Positions 31,952 through 35,937 of a stretch of DNA of 35,937 nt are shown here, piece by piece. The translations under genes and the position numbers were made by a program. Source of the DNA: Acidobacteriota bacterium (GTDB lineage: Bacteria; Acidobacteriota; Vicinamibacteria; Vicinamibacterales; UBA8438); NCBI GenBank assembly GCA_021296485.1, contig JAGWAI010000019.1:6375-42311 (forward strand). The letters run 5' to 3'. Position 1 is the first letter of the stretch. Every line of letters starts with the position of its first letter. The notes below the pieces were generated by a model that worked only from the letters and a program-made list of their open reading frames with translations, made no database searches and had not been told where the DNA came from.

Positions 31952-34069
31952 TTAGCGGCCGGCCAGTGCGAGTTCCGCCTGCCGGCGGATGTAGTGGCGC
32001 AGGGCGGTGAGCTGCTGGTCCGTCAGCTCCGGATAGTCGGGCATGCCCCGTGCGGTGCGTCCGTCCCGCACGACGGCGGCGAACGCCCCCGCGGAAAGCA
32101 CCAGTCCCGACGCCCGGAGGTCGGGCGCCATCCCCGACGAAACGGCGCCGCCGCCGTGGCACGAGCTGCACACGCCTCCGAACTCGAGCGCGCCCTGCTG
32201 CGCCAAACCGGCATCCACCTCGAAATGCGGCGCCTCGACCGGGACCGGGACCCGCGGCGGCGGTGACGCCGGCAGCTCGGCGTTTCCGTCGAGCGAAAAC
32301 GTGATCAGCCTCCGGGGATGCACGCCGTAGGCCCAGCCCTGGTCGGCGGAGATCCGGCCGCCGACACCGGCATAGGCGCCGCCCCAGCCGACCAGCAGCG
32401 CCACGTACTGGCGTTCGTCGACGGCGTAGCTTATGGGCGGCGCCGAGATGCCCGACCCCACGTCGAAGCTCCACAGCTTCGCGCCGCTGGCCGCGTCATA
32501 GGCGGCGAGCTCCCCGCTGGCGCTGCCCTGGAAGACGAGGTCGCCGGCGGTGGTGAGCGTGCCGGCATGCCACATGCCGTCGAGCGGCACCTCCCACGCA
32601 CGCTGCTGGCGCACCGGGTCCCACGCTTGCAGCGATCCGAGCGCGCCATCCGGGCGCGAGGAGCCGAGCCGGGTGGTGCGGACGCCCGTGCCCGTTCCAC
32701 GCTCCGGCGAGCGCCAGGCGCCGAGATCGATGTCCGCGTCGGAGAATTGGTAGGAGAGATGTATGGCGGGAAAGTACGCCAGGCCGGTGGCCGGGTTGTA
32801 CGACATGGCGTGCCAGTTGTGGCCGCCGATAGGGCCGGGCGAGACGAAGGCGGGGGCGTTTTCGTACCGCGCGCCGGGCACTTCCACGGGCCGCCCGCTA
32901 TCCGGATCGATTGCCGATGCCCACGTGGTCTCGGTGAACGGCGCGGCCGATACCAGCTCTCCGTTCTCGCGGTCGATCACGTAGAAGAATCCGTTCTTCG
33001 GCGCGTGCATCAGCGCCTTCACCGTGCGGCCCTCGATGTCGAGGTCGGCCAGCACGATGTCCATGTTGGAGTTGTAGTCCCAGGTCTCGCCCGGCGTGGT
33101 CTGGTAGTGCCAGCGGTACTCGCCGGTATCCGGGTCGAGGGCGACGATGGAGCAAAGGAAAAGGTTGTCGCCGCCGCCCGGGCTGCGGATCTTGCGGTTC
33201 CAGGGCGATCCGTTGCCGGTGCCGATGTACAGCGCGTCGAGCTCGGGATCGTAGGTGAACCCGTGCCAGGCGTTGCCGCCGCCGCCGAATTCCCACCACT
33301 CGCCGGTCCACGTCTCGGCCGCCATGGCCATCGCGTCGTTCTCGAACCCGTCCGCGGGATTGCCGGGCACGATGTGGAAGCGCCACGCCTGCTCGCCGGT
33401 GTCGGCGTCGTATGCCGTCACGTAGCCTCGCGCCGCGCCGTTCTCCGTGCCGCCGTTGCCGATCAGCACCTTGTTCTTGAACACCTTGGGCGCGCCCGTG
33501 ATGTAGAAGTTGTCGCCGGGATCGAGCGTCATGGTGCTCCACAGCTCGCGTCCGGTCGCGGCGTCGACCGCGTTCAACCGTCCGTCCCACGTGGCGACGT
33601 ACAACTTGTGTTGCCAGAAGGCGATGCCGCGGCTGTGGTCCCATCCGGAACGCATGCGCCGGCCCGCATGGGCGGCTACCTCGGGGTCGTATTCCCACAG
33701 CAGTGCGCCGGACGCGGCGTTCACTGCGCGCACGACGTTCAGGCTGCCGATGAAGTAGAGGATGCCGTCGACTACCAGGGGGGTCGAGACGAGTCCGCGC
33801 TCGCCCGGCAGATCGAGATACCAGTCCACCGCCAGATTGCCGACGGTAGACCTGTCAATGCGGGTCAGCGGGCTGAAGCGTTGCTCACTGTACGTGCGGC
33901 CGAACGCGAGCCAGTGTTCGCCGGACGGCTCGTCGGCCAGCGCTGCGTCGTCGACCGACAATCCCGGCGCACGCTGAGCCGCCGGGTGCGCCGCCAGCGC
34001 TACGAGCAGAAGCGCGGCGGCGAGCCCGGCGGTGCGGCTGACCGGTGTCGGTGCGGCGCGGGCTCTCAA
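31952..34069 (-). CDS. Quinohaemoprotein dehydrogenase (PQQ domain plus C-terminal cytochrome c)
   Basis: A 705-aa periplasmic alcohol-type dehydrogenase. It has a signal peptide (about 1-32), an eight-bladed PQQ propeller (blades such as VNAASGALLWEYD, VDAATGRELWSTM, YDADTGEQAWRFH, LDPDTGEYRWHYQ; catalytic region ETWDYNSNMDIVLAD) and a class I cytochrome c domain with haem motif CSSCH at 634-638 and probable axial ligand M676 (RGMPDYPEL). It carries its own haem, so electrons can leave without a separate first acceptor, unlike the enzymes at 8527 and 21791. The vicinal cysteine pair is absent (GNGGTENG region). The start is a TTG at 34069, 9 bases after the preceding gene; the ribosome site is weak. 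Confidence 0.88.
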   Translation of the reverse strand: MRARAAPTPVSRTAGLAAALLLVALAAHPAAQRAPGLSVDDAALADEPSGEHWLAFGRTYSEQRFSPLTRIDRSTVGNLAVDWYLDLPGERGLVSTPLVVDGILYFIGSLNVVRAVNAASGALLWEYDPEVAAHAGRRMRSGWDHSRGIAFWQHKLYVATWDGRLNAVDAATGRELWSTMTLDPGDNFYITGAPKVFKNKVLIGNGGTENGAARGYVTAYDADTGEQAWRFHIVPGNPADGFENDAMAMAAETWTGEWWEFGGGGNAWHGFTYDPELDALYIGTGNGSPWNRKIRSPGGGDNLFLCSIVALDPDTGEYRWHYQTTPGETWDYNSNMDIVLADLDIEGRTVKALMHAPKNGFFYVIDRENGELVSAAPFTETTWASAIDPDSGRPVEVPGARYENAPAFVSPGPIGGHNWHAMSYNPATGLAYFPAIHLSYQFSDADIDLGAWRSPERGTGTGVRTTRLGSSRPDGALGSLQAWDPVRQQRAWEVPLDGMWHAGTLTTAGDLVFQGSASGELAAYDAASGAKLWSFDVGSGISAPPISYAVDERQYVALLVGWGGAYAGVGGRISADQGWAYGVHPRRLITFSLDGNAELPASPPPRVPVPVEAPHFEVDAGLAQQGALEFGGVCSSCHGGGAVSSGMAPDLRASGLVLSAGAFAAVVRDGRTARGMPDYPELTDQQLTALRHYIRRQAELALAGR

Positions 34070-34078
34070 CGTGCGCTG

Positions 34079-34723
34079 CTAGTCGTGGATCATGATCGGC
34101 ACGGACGCCGTCATCTGGCCCCAGTCGAAGCTGAACGCGTCGCTCGAGACCGACAGGGTCAACTGGTCGGCCGGCGGATCCAGCTCCCCGACTTCCATTG
34201 TGATGTGGGCCACGTCCTGGCCGGAGTCGTACTGCGTGCCCCACTGGCCGGTCTGGCCGTTGACGATCAGGTGGAACTCGCCGCCCATGTTCCCGGCCCA
34301 GAGGGTGTACTCGCCGGCCGGAATGTGCGCGTCGCCGATCATCAGGTCCTTGTCGGTGACCAGCGTGGTGGCCTCGTCAGCGCCGAGCCGCCATATGCCG
34401 GTGTCCATCGGTTCGACGCTCTCGCCGACGACGCGGTCCCTCAGGTACGGCCGGCCGTAGGTGATGGAAATGTTGGCGTCGTTCACCATCCAGTCGACCG
34501 TGACGTGCGGGCTGCCGCCCTGTCCGGGGTGAACTTCCATCGCCTTGCCGCCGCCCAGCATCTCCGGGGTCGAAGAAGCCGGCTCGGGGGCCGGTTCGGG
34601 CTCCGCCGGCGCCGCCTCGGGCATCGGCTCATCATCTGCTTCCTCCGGCATCCCGCCGCCGCATGCGACCAGGAAAACCAGCCCGGAGAGCACGGCCAGG
34701 AACGAGAGATTCTTGCGCGTCAT
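34079..34723 (-). CDS. DUF2911-domain lipoprotein
   Basis: The 214-aa lipoprotein has a lipobox ending at C21 (GLVFLVAC), an acidic Pro/Ala/Glu linker to about residue 50, and a DUF2911-type beta domain: ISITYGRPYLRDRVV, TGIWRLGADEATTLVTDKDLMIGD, IPAGEYTLWA, FHLIVNGQTGQWGTQYDSGQDV. The domain occurs widely in exported proteins and has no known reaction. AGGAG is about 8 bases upstream of the ATG. It lies 9 bases before the quinohaemoprotein gene on the same strand, so the two are probably co-transcribed. Confidence 0.85.
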   Translation of the reverse strand: MTRKNLSFLAVLSGLVFLVACGGGMPEEADDEPMPEAAPAEPEPAPEPASSTPEMLGGGKAMEVHPGQGGSPHVTVDWMVNDANISITYGRPYLRDRVVGESVEPMDTGIWRLGADEATTLVTDKDLMIGDAHIPAGEYTLWAGNMGGEFHLIVNGQTGQWGTQYDSGQDVAHITMEVGELDPPADQLTLSVSSDAFSFDWGQMTASVPIMIHD

Positions 34724-34790
34724 GAGGGACTCCTGTGTTTATCGACAGTGAAGAGAACGTGGATTCAAGATCCGTACAAATCCCAATATA

Positions 34791-35937
34791 TCACGGCGCC
34801 GCAGATTGAACCGCGCGACTCGCCGCGGCGCCGGCGGCCCGGCCCCGGGTGATGCAATCGGGGATGCCGACCCCGCGGAATCCCGCGCCAATGAGGTGGA
34901 TTCCCGGCAGCCGGTCGAGCCGGGCGTCGATGGCGGCCAGCCGTTCCAGGTGGCCCACTTCGTACTGCGGATTCAGACGCGGCCAGCGGTAGACGCGCGC
35001 CAGCGCCGGCCGGCGCCTGATGTCGAGCAGGCGCGCGAGGTCGCGGTGTACGGAATCGACCAGTTCCGCGTCGGTGCGGTCCAGCGCCGCCGCGTCGCGC
35101 GCGCCGCCGACGAAACCGCGCAGCAGCGCTTGTCCGTGAGGGGCGCGGTCGGGCCATTTGGACGAGACCCATGTCCCGGCCATCACCGACAATCCGCGCT
35201 CGACGCGCGGCACCACGAATCCGGTGCCGCGGAGATCGTGGCGGATTGCGTCGCGCGGATAGCCGAGCGTCACGGTGGCGCTGGAGGTGTGCGGAACCGC
35301 GCCGCATATCGAGGCCAACTCCGGATCGAGCGGGCGCAGCAGCTCCGCGGCGGTTTGGGCGGGGACCGCCAGCACGACTTGCCGCGCCGTTACCGAAGTT
35401 CCACCGGCCAGCCGCAGCCGGTACGGCGCCGGGCCGCGCAGTTCACGCACGCCAGCGCCCGTACGCAGCGCCCGGGCCGGCAGCGCAGCGCACAGAGCGT
35501 CCGTCAGCTCCCCGACGCCGCCCGGCAATGAACGGAACGGTCCGTCAGGCGTGCGCCCCCCGGGGCCTCCCGCCGCGAGCGCGCGGATGACGCTGCCGTG
35601 CGTGCGCTCCGCTTCCACCAGCCGCGGGAAGAGCGCCTGCATGGACAACCGGTCGACGTTGCCGGCGTGGATACCCGCCAGCAGCGGCTCCGCGATGTAG
35701 TCGACCGCCTCGCGGCCGAAGCGGCGCTCGAAGAACGACGCGATCGATTCGTCATGCCGCCCCGCGGACGCGCCGCCGGGCAGCAACAGATCCAGGGCCA
35801 CGCGGGCCTTGCCGGCCGCGGTCAATAGCCGTGTCTTTGCCAGCGGCCGCAGGCGGGTCGGAATGCCCAACACCGAGTCCTGCGGCAGCGGGTGGAGCCG
35901 GCCCGCGCGCAGCACGTAGGCGGTGCGCGGCGGCAGG
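34791..35937 (-). CDS. hemG: Protoporphyrinogen/coproporphyrinogen oxidase, partial (N-terminus outside window)
   Basis: This is the C-terminal 380 or so residues of a FAD-dependent porphyrinogen oxidase (HemG/HemY type), which oxidises the porphyrinogen in late haem synthesis. Evidence: FFERRFGREAVDYIAEPLLAGIHAGN, which is characteristic of the family; SLPGGVGELTDAL; LAVPAQTAAELL; and the C-terminal FAD closure HLIGAGFRGVGIPDCITRGRAAG. The gene is read from beyond 35937; the N-terminal Rossmann FAD motif is missing only because the window ends. A methionine codon at 35915 is internal, as matching family sequence (YVLRAGRLHPLP) continues upstream of it. The neighbouring cytochrome c protein needs haem, but the proximity may be chance. 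Confidence 0.9.
   Translation of the reverse strand, partial: LPPRTAYVLRAGRLHPLPQDSVLGIPTRLRPLAKTRLLTAAGKARVALDLLLPGGASAGRHDESIASFFERRFGREAVDYIAEPLLAGIHAGNVDRLSMQALFPRLVEAERTHGSVIRALAAGGPGGRTPDGPFRSLPGGVGELTDALCAALPARALRTGAGVRELRGPAPYRLRLAGGTSVTARQVVLAVPAQTAAELLRPLDPELASICGAVPHTSSATVTLGYPRDAIRHDLRGTGFVVPRVERGLSVMAGTWVSSKWPDRAPHGQALLRGFVGGARDAAALDRTDAELVDSVHRDLARLLDIRRRPALARVYRWPRLNPQYEVGHLERLAAIDARLDRLPGIHLIGAGFRGVGIPDCITRGRAAGAAASRAVQSAAP

Noticed and set aside
1-35937. CRISPR array, secretion system, defence island or secondary-metabolite cluster
   Set aside because: No regularly spaced repeats, no Cas, restriction, NRPS/PKS or phage genes were found.

Overview
The window is about 36 kb of dense, very GC-rich bacterial chromosome. 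Gene style suggests an acidobacterium of the Vicinamibacteria type, probably soil or sediment derived. This rests on the many exported quinoproteins and other beta-propellers, an expanded uncharacterised secreted family carrying a DPDLQGVW-like motif, and lipoproteins with Ala/Pro-rich linkers. It is an inference; there is no rRNA or ribosomal protein gene to confirm it. I find 27 protein genes (one frameshifted, one cut by the window edge), two tRNA genes that encode their own CCA (Leu-TAG, Glu-TTC), and two copies of a foldback repeat.

Layout. Bases 1-318 hold hairpins and tRNA-Leu. Bases 416-3839 hold egtB-egtD-(AI-2E family exporter), a + strand ergothioneine operon. A 182-bp inverted-repeat element separates it from a convergent run of eight - strand genes (14068 down to 4016): dihydropyrimidinase, PreT (internally deleted), PreA, a PQQ dehydrogenase, an exported TPR protein, an ABC ATPase, a fused permease/substrate-binding protein of the OpuC/EgtU type, and a TerB-domain protein. 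A 79-bp deletion derivative of the same element lies upstream of dihydropyrimidinase.

Bases 14238-27536 are a periplasmic catabolism island. Operon A (15971-20485) holds a DPDLQGVW-family protein, a frameshifted alpha/beta hydrolase and a PQQ-like propeller. Operon B (21791-27536) holds a PQQ dehydrogenase, an SMP-30/gluconolactonase lipoprotein, another DPDLQGVW-family protein and a CocE/NonD hydrolase. A third family member stands alone at 14238. Nearly every product has a signal peptide or lipobox, so this looks like an extracytoplasmic oxidation-plus-ester/lactone-hydrolysis system of unknown substrate.

Bases 27560-35937 hold a DHFR-like/SnoaL-like fusion, an MBL-fold hydrolase, tRNA-Glu, an OsmC-family protein, a small exported unknown, a secreted alpha/beta hydrolase, a quinohaemoprotein dehydrogenase, a DUF2911 lipoprotein and the C-terminal part of protoporphyrinogen oxidase.

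The most unusual items are: (1) the TA-flanked foldback element whose ends supply the stop codons of both genes it separates; (2) the DHFR-like domain lacking the catalytic acid, fused to a SnoaL-like domain; (3) PreT with an apparent in-frame internal deletion that keeps its C-terminal tail; (4) ergothioneine synthesis genes near an EgtUV-like transporter; (5) the repeated association of the uncharacterised secreted family with beta-propeller proteins and hydrolases.
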